Shown here: in pieces, positions 23,501 to 35,000 of the stretch
Layout of the letters: each line of letters starts with the position of its first letter
How positions within the stretch are numbered: position 1 is the stretch's first letter
Assembly (NCBI GenBank): GCA_016785225.1
Contig: JAFBJZ010000603.1
Coordinates: 434,001 to 498,000 of the forward strand
Source: Psettodes erumei
Taxonomy: Eukaryota > Chordata > Actinopteri > Pleuronectiformes > Psettodidae
Direction: 5' to 3'
Length of the DNA stretch: 64,000 nt
The notes under the pieces: generated by a model
The model's database searches: none
The model's input: only the letters and a program-made list of their open reading frames with translations
Told to the model about the DNA's origin: nothing
Made by a program: the position numbers and the translations under genes

Positions 23501-26500
23501 CAGCTGACCTGCATGTCTGTAGTTGAGCTGTCGCGCCCGGAGGTCACCTCAGCACACACGGGTTGGGGGGCGGGGGGTGCTTGCAGACCCCGTACAGTCC
23601 CGGCCTGGGTCTGAACAAAGCGCCTTCGGGGCAGCCGGTCACTCACGCTCAGCCTTTTGCAGTTCTCCATGTACCAGCCTGTCCACAGCCTGAAAGGGAC
23701 GTTTGGTTTGTTCGTCCTCTCATTGTTGCGAGTCGGGGGGGGTGGGGTGGGGGGGGATATTTGCTGACGAGAGTCTGGATCAATATGCCCCTTCCTAAGC
23801 GTTTTCCAGATTTATCGACGCACCTCATAATGAATACCTGGAGCACGCATGAGCTCCGAGTCCTTGAACCCATCAGACTTGCGAGGCCACGCGGTCGGAC
23901 TCATCGGTTTAGCCCCACCCCCGCCACCCGGGTGCACTCTGTAGGTTAATTACCCCCTTCCTGTGGGCCTCATCAAAAAAAGAATAATAAAAAAAGAGCC
24001 AGTTAGATTGAAGCGCTCCTTCGGGCTGGACGGTGGCACGAGCCTGCGCTCCCCACCGTGTTTGCGTTTCACAGAACCCCTGACCCGCCCGGGATTAAAT
24101 AAATCGCCTTGAGATTAAGCTCGAACGCTGCATTCTGGACTTCAAGCAACAACTTTGCAGAAGGAGGCTCTCGCGGCCTCTGCACTGCGGTTTTGTTTAC
24201 AGCGAGGTCGCGGCAAAAACAGACGTTGAGGAAGCTCCGATGGTCCAGAGCGCGTCAGAAAAAAGAATACCTGCTGCTCGTGTTGCTCCGACCGACCGAG
24301 CAACGCTCGCAGGTCGTTTCTTTTCTTGCCATCTGAATGAGATGAAACGGATGAAGGGAGAAAGCCGCCGACGGCGTATTTGGATTTTCTTGACCGACTT
24401 CACACTCTGAAAAGGCAGTGTTGACTGTGAAGGTTTTTTTTTTTGGATAGATTATTGGATGAGCAATGAGTGAGAAGGCTTCATATTACCACTGTGATGT
24501 GTAGGGAAAGCTGGATTTGTCGCTAATTTACCTTCTTTCACCACGTCACGTTTGTCCTTTGGTCATGAATCTACCCACACATACTGTATATTGCAAAAAA
24601 ACCCCATCGGTTTGTAAAACTAGACCATGGCAGAATGGTAATTTTGCAGCAGCAGTCCTCTTTAAAGATGGGCGATATTGACAAAAGTCAATGTGCCGCG
24701 TCGATTAATGTCTCGGTTATGTCGTTAATTCTTTTCAAACTTAATTTCAAATTAATTGCCTTTTCCATACGCGGCTTTGGGCTTTCAAATCCTTTTAACC
24801 CTCCTTGTTCCAAAAAAAAAAAAAAAGCATTCAGCTCCCGGTTGCTCTGGGTCATTTTTTATTTCACTCGGCCGTTAAGATAATTTGCGAAGCTGTACGC
24901 GTTAGTTGCCTCGCAGTGCTCGAATCTTGTGAGATAAATTTTAATTTGTTGAACGACCGCAAGTCCCAGTTGACCAGCGGCAGAGTCAAATAGTCAATCT
25001 GTCCGAGATGCTCCGATTAATATTGTTCTTCACCGCTATGACCCACATCCCCCATCTTATACAAGAGGAAAAATTTGTTTTTATTATCGTAGTTAGCCTT
25101 GGATCGATTTTTTTTCTTTTTTCCTTGAATCGTTAAAAAAACCACGACCAAACCAACATGTTGCCATATTGTAAGACACCAGAAATAAAATATGTCAGAC
25201 TGTCAGAAAATAAGCCAACAACTAAGAGGCACCATATTATGTCGTATTGATGTTTTTCTGAGGGTCGATGTTGCGTTTCGTAGAATCGTCCTTTTCATTG
25301 TTGATATTTTAAATGATACAGTCAGTGAATCACATTGAGCACAAAATCTCTCTTGTCTTCTAAATCGTGAGGATTTCCCACCTTTCTTTGTTTAGATATC
25401 ATCATAAATGAGCAGCCTCTGCATTCAGGGCTGTTGTTTGGACTTAATTAAAAAAAATAAATGAATAAACAATTAAGCATCTGATGGGTGGGGGAATTAT
25501 TGAGACATTAAGTTATTGGGAAACGCATTGCGACAGTAGTTGTCGTCGTTTCACTGCGTCGCAGTGACCCTGGTTGTCGTGACGATAACGCGTTGCATTC
25601 ACTATGTTTTTACTCCTGCATGTCAACTTCATTGAGGGTCGGGTTTGATTCAAAGTTTTTTTTTTTTATGAGCTAAAGATTAACGCGTTGAAGCGGCGTG
25701 AAGAAAGACCAAACCACGTCGCGAGCGGCCACCATTTAGCAAACACGCTGTAAATTATAACCATTTTATTTAAAAAATATATGTTTTGAGGGGAAAATGT
25801 TTTGTTTTTTGTTGTGTTTTTTTCCAGTTTGGCACATCTTATCCACTATACAGATATGAAATTGTACATATTACAATACAAAAGGAAAATGGGAAGAGAA
25901 AAGCATTCATTTTTGCACAAAGAGTTTTGGGTGAGAGAGAGAGAGAGAGAGAGGGATTGGTTCACTTTTGTTTTTTTTGGTTGTTTCTTTTTTTTCCTTT
26001 TTTATTTTTAGGCGGGGCGGGGGCGGGGCTAAAGGATGACAAGAGGAAACAAAAAACAGTTTACAAAGAGCCAGAGTGCAAAGGGATGCATATTTCTACA
26101 AATTGTGTGGATTTTCAGTCACTTTAGTACAACCGTAGTACAACAGTGAAATGTCTAATGGACGACAGAACGTCATAGGAACGCCACACGTGCCACCCCC
26201 CCAAGCCTCCCCCCCACACACACACCCCCAACACACACCTCCAACACCCACCCTCAAAAATGAGGTCCCTCCACGATGTCGGCTGAATGACGCTAAGAAA
26301 TATCCAACGCAATTTTTTGGACTTTGGAACATGCAAGACGGATCAGGAGGGCGATTAGTAAAATTAAAAAAAAAAAACGGTGCGAAGCCGGGAGCAGGAC
26401 AACAAATTGGAAAGCAAGTGGGAGTCGCGCGGCTTTTGGGAACATCGACGTGGCCGGTGTGCGCGTTTCGTCTTGTCGTGTTTGGTTTTGCGCGCGCTCT

Positions 26501-29500
26501 CAGGAGTTCACGCAAGTAGGCTCGCTTAGCCAGGACAGAGTCACAGTTGGTACCACCCCCCGGCTACCTCTAGCGGGCACTCCGGATATCTGACATCAAG
26601 ATGCTACGCTATCGGAAAACGCCTCTCCGTCATCCAGGCTGGTTTTGTCAAGAAAGAGAACCACCAAGGGGCAAAAGCCACATTTCTGATTTGCGGTGTG
26701 AAGAATCTCAATGTTTCGCTGTTAAAAACCAAAAAACCCAAAAAAACATCTGACGGCTCATTGTCGAGCCGACAGCGAAAAACTGCGGCGGCTGCTTGCC
26801 TGGCCAGCGTGTGTTCCAAGCCCCAAGGTGGCCGTCAGTCGATACTGGTCCCGTCCTCCGTCGCCCCTCGCTCGGCTGTGGAGATGCTCATTGGTTTTGA
26901 TGAACCACGACATTACTCCGCAGTCTGCCCTCTCCGTCGTCCCACCGGTTCCTCTCAGTCCCTCTCGCTCTCTCTCTCTCTCTCTCTCTCACCCTGCCCC
27001 CACCGCCAAACTGAACACAAAGAAGTGCGGAGCTGCGGCAGCAGCTTTAGTCTGATGCTAATGCACGTCCTCTCCCTGCTGCATACAAATGTGCCCCTAC
27101 CCGGGGCCTGCTGTTTGCTTACGACCACCTCTCCACCGCCGTTCAGCTCGACACTCGCGACCGCTCGCCCAGGAACTTTCTTATTCACCCTGATCCCCCC
27201 CCTTTTTTTTTCTTTTCAAGACTGCAAATGACAACTCATTACCCTAACAAGAAAAAAAATATCTCCATATGAAAGGCTCGGTGATGATGTCGTGTGCGGC
27301 GTGGAGGGCGATTCCTACCAGCACTGGTGTGGAGTGGCTGAACAAGCTAAACGCTGCCGGCTCACTGGTGTGGGTGACAGAATATTAGATTCTTTTTGCC
27401 CTGCCTTAATTGGTTCAATCTTGAGCCTGTCATTCCTGATTAGAGCGCACGCAGCAAAGGGCCCGGGCGTACCGGGGGAAGGTTGTTTTTTTTTTTTTAA
27501 CTTTCGGAATGAAACGTGCCCCTCGCTGGCGTCCGCGACGTTCATTGCATCCCCCGCCATATCGATCCCGGCGCATAATGGCAAATCAGCGACCAGTACT
27601 TACTCGGCGGAGCTGCGGGGATGGCCGCGGTCACAGTGCGTGCGGCGATCGGGAGGGGCGTGTGCACGTGCGAGTCGCGTTTACATTTAAAGGTCTGATC
27701 GCGTCCAAGGTGAGGAAGACGTCCGTGTGGTCGAACAGCGCTCGGCGTTCCCCACAGGTTGAGAATTTATACGTGGCACTTGGCCCACCCCCCTCCAGCA
27801 TCCAGCAACTTGAGAGCTACCTTTAGAGGTCATTTCCCCCCCCTCCACTTTATATAATTGGACGTAAATTTAACCATTCCGACAGTCTTTTAAATAAGGA
27901 CATACTTTTAGTTGCATTTTCACGTAGGAAGAATTTTGAATTTCAGAAGACACTCAAAATATTTGAAAACAACACATGATGCCTTTTTCCCGAAGGGCAG
28001 CCATTTTTTTGGGGGGTGGGCCACCCCAAATAAGTTCAGTAGACACTGAGAGCCTTTTTGAAATTTGTCGACCTACCTAACTGCCTCGTGTCTGATTCGG
28101 CAGCAACACCGTTGGCGTGTACTGAGCAGAACACAAAGGTTCTTCTCTCCTTAAGAGGGGACGGATCTGGATTTTTTTTTTAAACATAAAAGCAATGACG
28201 ACATTTCCCTTTTTCAGTTATGATTGAGAATTTGAGTTTGGTCTTAGTAGCCTTTAATGTGTCACGGTTCTCCCAAAGCAGTGAAACAAAAAAAAAAACA
28301 ATCTCGAGGGATGACTGATCCAATTCACTTGCCCCAGCGATTGAGTGATTGGCTTACAGTGCCCGCGGTGCATTTAGAAACATGATGTCAAATATTTACT
28401 TTGTAAGAAGAAATAAGACATAAATCACATTTCTCAACTTAATATATATTCCGTTAGCAGAGGGGGCCATTTGGCTAAGTATTTTCTCTGTGCTGCAGAA
28501 TATAGAGACAACGTCGAGACAGATCTCACAGTTTACAATTTCTCTCATTTAAAATGATTGCCCCCTGCCTGATATGAACAACCTTGCATTCATAGAAAAA
28601 TAAATTTGTGACTATCTCTACCTCATCCCGAAACTGCCGTGTCCCGACCTCCGTCATCGTAGCATTCAACACAAGTCTTGCTTGTAGAAATTATGCTTTT
28701 TCTTTTTCTTTTTTTTCTTTTTTTTTTTTACAGAAAACCGGAAAAAGAAAAACGCAAAAACGCAAACCCTGTATCGTCTGAAATGGTCGAAATGGCAAAA
28801 CCATATGCTCTAGGAATAAATAAGAGTTCATACTTCACACTCTTTGTAAGGCAGTTGCTGACACTTGCACTGCCCGTAGCCGTTGATGATCACGAGTGCC
28901 CCTTCCTCGTGGCTGGGCTCGTACTCGTTGTAGGGCACCTGTGTGGCCAGGTCTGCCATGGGCTGCCGCTGCTGGGTCCTCATCTGTCGGCGGTTCTGCA
29001 TGGCCGAACAGTGGCGTATCCGACGCAAGGTGGGCGGGCAGCACTTCCGTGAGATGTACACAACGAAAATGATGAAAAAGAACGAAAAGAGCAGGGCCAT
29101 AGTTCCAATGATAACCCTGTGAGTCATGACGGTGTTGTCCATGACCGAGAAGTCGTCCGTCACGGCCGCCTCTTCCGGCGCAGCGGTGGTTGCTCGAGCG
29201 GTGCGTGGCGTTTGCGTGGTGGCGGTTGCGGTCGCGACTGTGGTAAAGCTCCCCAAATCCTCCGCATAGTCCTGCGTGGGGGTCGGCTGCATAATTCCAA
29301 ACAAGGAGCTCGTGACCTCTGCGGCCGTGGTAGCGTCTGTGGTCGTACCGACGGTTTGAGCGACTGGTGCCGAAAAATTCTGGCAAAGCTGGAATCCGTA
29401 GACGGCGTCGAGTATCTCCTCTCCTTGGGCGTATTCGGGACTGTGGCAGAGAATGGAATGTTCCCACCTTCCCTTAAAGGTGCTTAGCCAAGTTGCCAGA

Positions 29501-32010
29501 GAGCAAATCCTTTTGGTACATTCCCAAAGGTTGCTAGACAGCCCGACGGTGCCCAGGGACTGCCACATATCCATCACTTGGGGATCCAGACTGCTCAGTT
29601 TGTTGTTATCCAGCAGCAAGATCTTTAAATTTGGCAGCGTTTGAAAGACATCGGGCGTCAGGACGCGGATTTCGTTCCCCGTGAGGTCCAGCTTCTCCAG
29701 CGTGGTCCACGTCCACTCCATGCCGCACGTCAGGTTGCTGATCTTATTCCATTGCAGGTAGAGAAACTGCAGGGCAACCAGGCGAGGGAAGTGGGCCAAG
29801 TTGATCTTGGTCAGCTGATTGTGCTCCAAGTGGAGCTCTTTGAGCTTAATGAGCCCAGCAAATCCATTCCGGGCCAGACTCCGCAGACGATTGCTGCTCA
29901 GGCCCAGGTATTCCAGGCTGCGGCAGTCCCAGAAGGCCCGGACGGGCGTGGTGCGAAGTAAATTGGAGCGAAGGTGGAGTATCTGGAGCTTCCTCAGTCC
30001 GTGAAACAGTTCAGGTTCCAGCGCGGTCATCTGATTGAAGGACAGGTCCAGAATCTGGAGGTTGATGAGGTGGATGAAGGTTGTGTTGGGCAACTTGGTG
30101 ATACGATTGGAGCTCAGGTTGAGGTCCTTCAGCTTGTAGAGCCCCTGGAAGGCGTCTTCCTGGACCGCGGTGATCTGGTTGTGGTCGAGATGCAGCCAGG
30201 TGAGCTGGCCGAAGCCGTAGAACTGGTCGGGGCTGAGCTCTGCGATGCTGTTGTGGCGCAGGGACAGCCCCAGGGCCCCCTTGTCCACGCCATCTGGGGG
30301 CGCCCGGAGCCCCTGGGTGTCGCAGTAGAACTGCAGGTCCTCGCAGCGGCATTTCTGGGGGCAGGTTGTGCACGACGCCGGGGGTGGCAGGCACAGCAGG
30401 AGCATGCCGATCACACACAGACGCAGAGCCGCCGGTGCAGGTCCCACCAATGGCCACCTTGAATGGAAACCTGGGTGGGTTCAAAGATAAGAGGGTGAAC
30501 CGCGGGGCGGGAGAGCTAATCTCCGCAGAGCGCCTATTACTAATTCACGCCGGTGATTGGTCTCTCTCTCTCTCCCTCTCTCTCTCTCGCGCTCTCTCTC
30601 CCCCTCTCTACCCCCCCCATTCCTCGCCCGCGCGAGCGCACAGAGCGCCGGGCCGTTCGGCAACTTTTGCGACGAATGCGGACGCGATTTTCTTCTAGCT
30701 TAAGTTCAGTGGGGTGGGGGGGGTGTCGTTTACGTGCGCACCTCCATTACGGGGAAACATACGCGAGCCGGACTTGCTTGCGCTCCCTCGTTATTTTTCA
30801 CTCCGTCTCTGTTCCGCTCGTGTTTTGCGCCCTGCGATTTGGCAGAAACACAAATTGCTCCGTCTCCTTTATGAATTAAACTCTAAAACGTTGTCGTATT
30901 TGAGCCGCTCGAATATGCTGCGATCCTTTCAACCTCTCCTTTTTTTTTTTTTTTTTTTTTTTTTTACTCAGCTCAGTTTTTTTTTTTTCAAATTCACTCG
31001 AAAGAGGTCTACCATGAAATACCAATGATGTTTATAAAGTGCACATAGTCGCAGCTCGTGCGTCAGCGAAGAAGGGGGAAAAAAAATCAAGGGCAGTTGC
31101 GGTGCATAGACGGTGGCTGGAGAGCTTTTAGTCGTCAGCCTCCGCCGCTCTCGCTTCCCCATTCATGCCCCGACCCGCCACATAAAGGGGGCGAACTTAC
31201 CCATTCTTTTGTGCACATCGGAGGCTGCATTCAACTGTCCTTTTCCGCAGACTCTTGGAGCATCCAGACGGAAGAGAAATCCGAAGGGGGAGAGCCCTTT
31301 TGAGTGAGCACAAAGGGAAGCAGCCTCTTTGGAAACGGAGCAACTCGGAGCCCACCCAAATGAAACCAAATATGAAATTCCATGTCCCGGGATGAGGTTT
31401 TTTAATTCCTGCGATTCTGGCTCAGAGTCCTTTTTAGAATCCAAGCTCAGGGAACGCGTTGAATCTTTTCCGTCATCACACGAATCCTTGTAGGAAGAAA
31501 TATTTATATATATATTTTTAAGTTGATCAGTTGCATCCAGAGCCACTCCGGTGAACAGACCCCCCCCTCCTCCACCTCCTCCTCCACCACCTCCTCTCCT
31601 TTTTTTCTTTTTCTTTTTTTTACCCTTTTGTATCCCTTCCACCGCAATGATGTCAGCTCAGCTGGTTTAACCGGAGATCAGGCGTCCCCCCCTCATGGCC
31701 GCGGCTTTCCTCCGAATTTCTATACCCCCCCCCTTAACTTGTTGATGGCAGCCAGGGAGCCTGCCTCCGACGCCCGGCGCAGCCTCAGCATAGCCTCTGC
31801 AGAGCTGCGAGCGGAGCCCTCGTCTGCTCGCCGAGACGCAGGGAGAGAGAGAGAGAGAGAGAGAGAAAGGGAGGGAGGGAGAGAGAGAGAGAGGGAGAGG
31901 AGAGCAGGGAGTCGGGGATGTTATTCTGTGCTTTTTGTTGCAGCCACTCACTGCTACAGAGTGGTGGCAGCCTGGCGTCGATCATCACTACTGTTTCTCT
32001 CTCTCCCTCG

Positions 32011-32064
<54 letters not shown>

Positions 32065-35000
32065 TTCCCTCCCACACACACGCACACACACACGAGCAGC
32101 CCCTCTCACTCTCTCGCTCAGTCGCTTGCTCTCTGCCTCATACGCACTTGCTTGTGCACCTCAGTTGCCCCCCGCTCGCTCGTCACCATCAGAATATTGA
32201 TATCTTGAACGTGTTGCGGCAGCTTGCTGTTGAAATTAACCACAGCTGTAAATCTCGGCCTCGCCTCGCCGACGCTCCCGGCGCGTGCGTGCGCGCGGCG
32301 TAAACCAAACGGCCCGACGGGGCGAAAACAGTTTTGCGGCGCGAACAAAAGGGCGTGCTGCGGCGCCATAGGAGCCGCGCTATGGCCGTGCTAAGAAGAG
32401 GGCGTCTGGCTCATATTCATAATTTACATAACCTGAGTGCAGTGCTTTAATTTTTGAGCGTGTGATGTATGGCCAGCTGCTCCGACTTTAAATAAGGCCG
32501 GCTTTTAGCACGTCATAGGCCAGGGCGGAATACCTGCGCGATCCACGAAGTGAGATCAAAGTTACAGAAATTCTGCTAGCGAGAATTTTCTTTTTTAAGT
32601 CTTTTTTTGTGGGGGGTGTTGAGTAAAAGGCTTTGATTTGTGGTTTTTGTCAAAGCAGGGCTGTATTTCAGCACCGTTCAGAGCGGTAAAAGGGGGATTT
32701 TGCCGTCCGCGGCTCGATGCGCCGAATTTTTCCGAGGCGGCTGGGGACGGGCGCGGTGGCGGCACGCTAGACGCGAAGCCAACTTTTGTTTAACATAACC
32801 TAAGGTGGCCGGTCGACCGCCCCGCCCCTGCTCGTAACTTCCCCCGTTAACGCCGTGCTCCATCGACGACCTTCCGGGTCAGCTGACCCGGCGTGCTGCT
32901 GTCGCTCCCCCGCGTTTATTGTGGTAAGCGACACCGGGACTCCTCTGCTGGACGCAAGAGTGGAAACTGTGGGGGTTTGGGGGGTGGAATGGTTGAATCT
33001 CAGAGGGGCGGGGATGATGGATGTTCCTGCTGTTCAACGGGGCCTAGCTTTTGTAAGCGTTTGGAGAAGGAGAAATTATAAACGGACACCCAACATCGAG
33101 CCCGGCGATCGCTTGACACTCGGAGCACACTTTATATTTCCATTGAATTTTTTTCCCCCCATAATCCGGCGGACTGGTGGTTTTGTGGAAAAGGGATGTT
33201 CCTAAATCTGTCCCCGAGGAGATGGATAGAGACTCACTTGAGTATCATAAAAGATGCCGCGGAGGAAGTGCCTCCATAATAAGCACCTGAAGAAGTGCTT
33301 TAGAACCCTCTGGCGTGGAAATGAAATATGGGCTAGGCATGAATGAAATAGGATTGAGAGAGCCGGGGCAGAACGGTCTAAAGCCCCGGCGCAAAAATCA
33401 CAGGGGGATTAGCGGCGTCCAAGCTTTCCCGGGCCCCCTGCTACGTACACAACCCCCCAACCCCGGGCAAAGGGCAGAGTGGGACGGGGCGGGTCACCGT
33501 CGCCATCCATGGTGCGGCGTCGCAGCTGATTTGGGCTCTGTAAGGGAGCCCGGCTGCTTCTTTGCCTTTTTTTTTTTTTTTTTTTTTTCTCCGTTGCCCT
33601 TTCCTGGTCATCTGATTTGCTCCTAATTGTGTTTATTCTCCGGGATCTGTCCATCCATCTGCCCGTCTCTCCCTCTCTCGCTCCGTCCCTCCTGAAAGTT
33701 TCTTTTTTTGTCGATTTCCTTTTGCTGGAGGAGTTTGCAGAGCGCGACAACTCTCGCACTCACTCAGTGGGGGGGGCGGCAGTCGGGGCTTTCTGGACTG
33801 CGTGGCGCTAATCTGTGCGACGGCCGCCAGCGGCATTGCATTGTTACTGTACATAACTCGCGCATGTAGCCGTGTGGAATCATTTCTAACCTTTTAGATT
33901 GTTTTGTATTTGTTTTGTTTTTTTAATTGTTTTTTTTGTAATCATCAGCGGTCGATGGTGTTGTTTCGCCAACATATTTGTCCATTTCTGCTAGCCGCTA
34001 ACTCATAACCTTCCCTGGCTCTCTTAATCTGATCGTGAATAATGCGAACGCAGTTTACGCGCAGCGGCACAGCGCCGTACAGATGTATTCACGACACACT
34101 CATCAATCTCATGCGTGCGCTCGCCATGCGTCGGGAGAGGTTTCGACGCACCGGCCACGTGCAGAAGCCTTTTTTTTTTCTTTTGGTCGTCTCACAGCTT
34201 TTTGATCTTTGCTGCAACCGTGCAAAAATGAAAGGGCTGCAAGTTCGAGGAGTCGAGAGGGAAAACGCAAGTGCAAGTGGATTAAAAAGGAATGCGACTT
34301 GAAGCCATTTTTCCCACACGGCGGTAAAATGATGAGCGTGTGCCTGTGGATTTGTCTTTTTGTCTTTTTTTTTTTTCGTTCACTGTCGCACGTCGGCCGT
34401 TTAATCTGGTCGGACTGGGGCGCAGGAGTCTGTAAATGTGCAAACGCGCGTCGGAATGCTAATTTAACTCCTCTCCCGTGTTCACGTTTCAGGCGGGAAG
34501 GAAGGACAGGAGCGACGCCCTGAACACGGCCATCGACAGGATGACCAAGAAGACCAGAGACCTTCGCAGACAGGTTTGCTCACTGTGTGTTCTTTAATCG
34601 ACAAGGCGTGCCGTGCAGTCAGGTCGACAAGCTGTGCTGCAAGATGTCAGCGCAAATACACAAAGGGATCTATTATTATTGTCTTGTTTTTTTTGTCGTC
34701 ACGTCTCCTTTCACAGCTGCGTAAGGCTGTGATGGACCACGTCTCGGACTCGTTCCTGGAGACCAACGTCCCCCTCCTGGTCCTGATCGAGGCTGCCAAG
34801 AACGGCAACGAGAAGGAAGTCAAGGAATACGCGCAGGTGTTCCGCGAGCACGCCAACAAGCTGATCGAGGTAACGCCGAAACGCTCCCAACCTCGCGCGC
34901 TCTGTTTTTCGCCTCTGTTCGCCACGTTTTCGCTCCATTGTCACAGGTTCCCTGACACGAGACACAACTTTGGGATTATAAAGTAAAAAAAAAAAAAAGC

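Larger units (their letters stand above)
16776..25740 (+). other. ctnna1: ctnna1 intron 7, left part (before lrrtm2 3' end)
   Basis: About 9 kb of non-coding intron. It holds a GGC triplet run at 18895-18912, an (AC)18 microsatellite at 20479-20514, a perfect 17-bp inverted repeat at 20740-20784, and a CATC/CGTC-rich tail at 23336-23368 of the kind found at the ends of teleost retroposons. From about 24430 to 25740 it is AT-richer. No gene is recognised on either strand. Confidence 0.6.
25750..28827 (-). other. lrrtm2: lrrtm2 3' UTR and possible poly(A) sites (extent uncertain)
   Basis: Downstream of the lrrtm2 stop, on the minus strand, AATAAA hexamers appear at 26006-26001 and 25770-25765. 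The terminal exon would be up to about 3 kb long. The parts next to the stop (28000-28827) and near 25800-26150 are AT-rich and look like UTR. The middle (26150-27830) is GC-rich and carries (GA)n/(CT)n tracts, so the UTR may end earlier at a non-canonical signal. 3'-end reads are needed to place it. Confidence 0.35.
30471..31200 (-). other. lrrtm2: lrrtm2 intron 1
   Basis: A 730-nt GT-AG intron on the minus strand, GTAAGT at 31200 and CAG at 30471. It contains a CT-rich tract (30561-30608) and a T26 run (30940-30965; A26 in transcript sense). Confidence 0.88.
31205..33000. promoter_or_regulatory. lrrtm2 5' UTR/promoter and probable bidirectional ctnna1 internal promoter
   Basis: Upstream of the lrrtm2 start the DNA is CpG-rich and dominated by pyrimidine (31561-31625), purine (31841-31909) and CT/CA (31996-32092) tracts. 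In human, the CTNNA1/LRRTM2 locus has a bidirectional promoter here that also yields N-terminally truncated alpha-catenin. The same arrangement is inferred for this fish from gene order. A possible plus-strand donor GTG|GTAAGC lies at 32923/32924. No start site can be placed from sequence. Confidence 0.5.

Noticed and set aside
28835..30484. Overlapping long open frames on both strands within lrrtm2 (for example 29119-29487, 29974-30462 plus; 30011-30484 minus)
   Set aside because: They are shadows of the lrrtm2 coding exon. Only the minus frame 28828-30470 gives the full LRR protein with signal peptide, LRR caps, transmembrane segment and ECEV end.
31523..32208. Serine/leucine/arginine-rich frames up to 225 codons
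   Set aside because: They are direct translations of GA, CT and CA microsatellites and contain no non-repeat coding signal.
16776..34492. ctnna2/lrrtm1 or ctnna3/lrrtm3 instead of ctnna1/lrrtm2
   Set aside because: The LRR protein carries LRRTM2-type features (SNLTCGMEWTW, KCCPPTLRRIR, YGQCKCQQLPYKECEV), and the catenin linker and tail match the alpha-E form.
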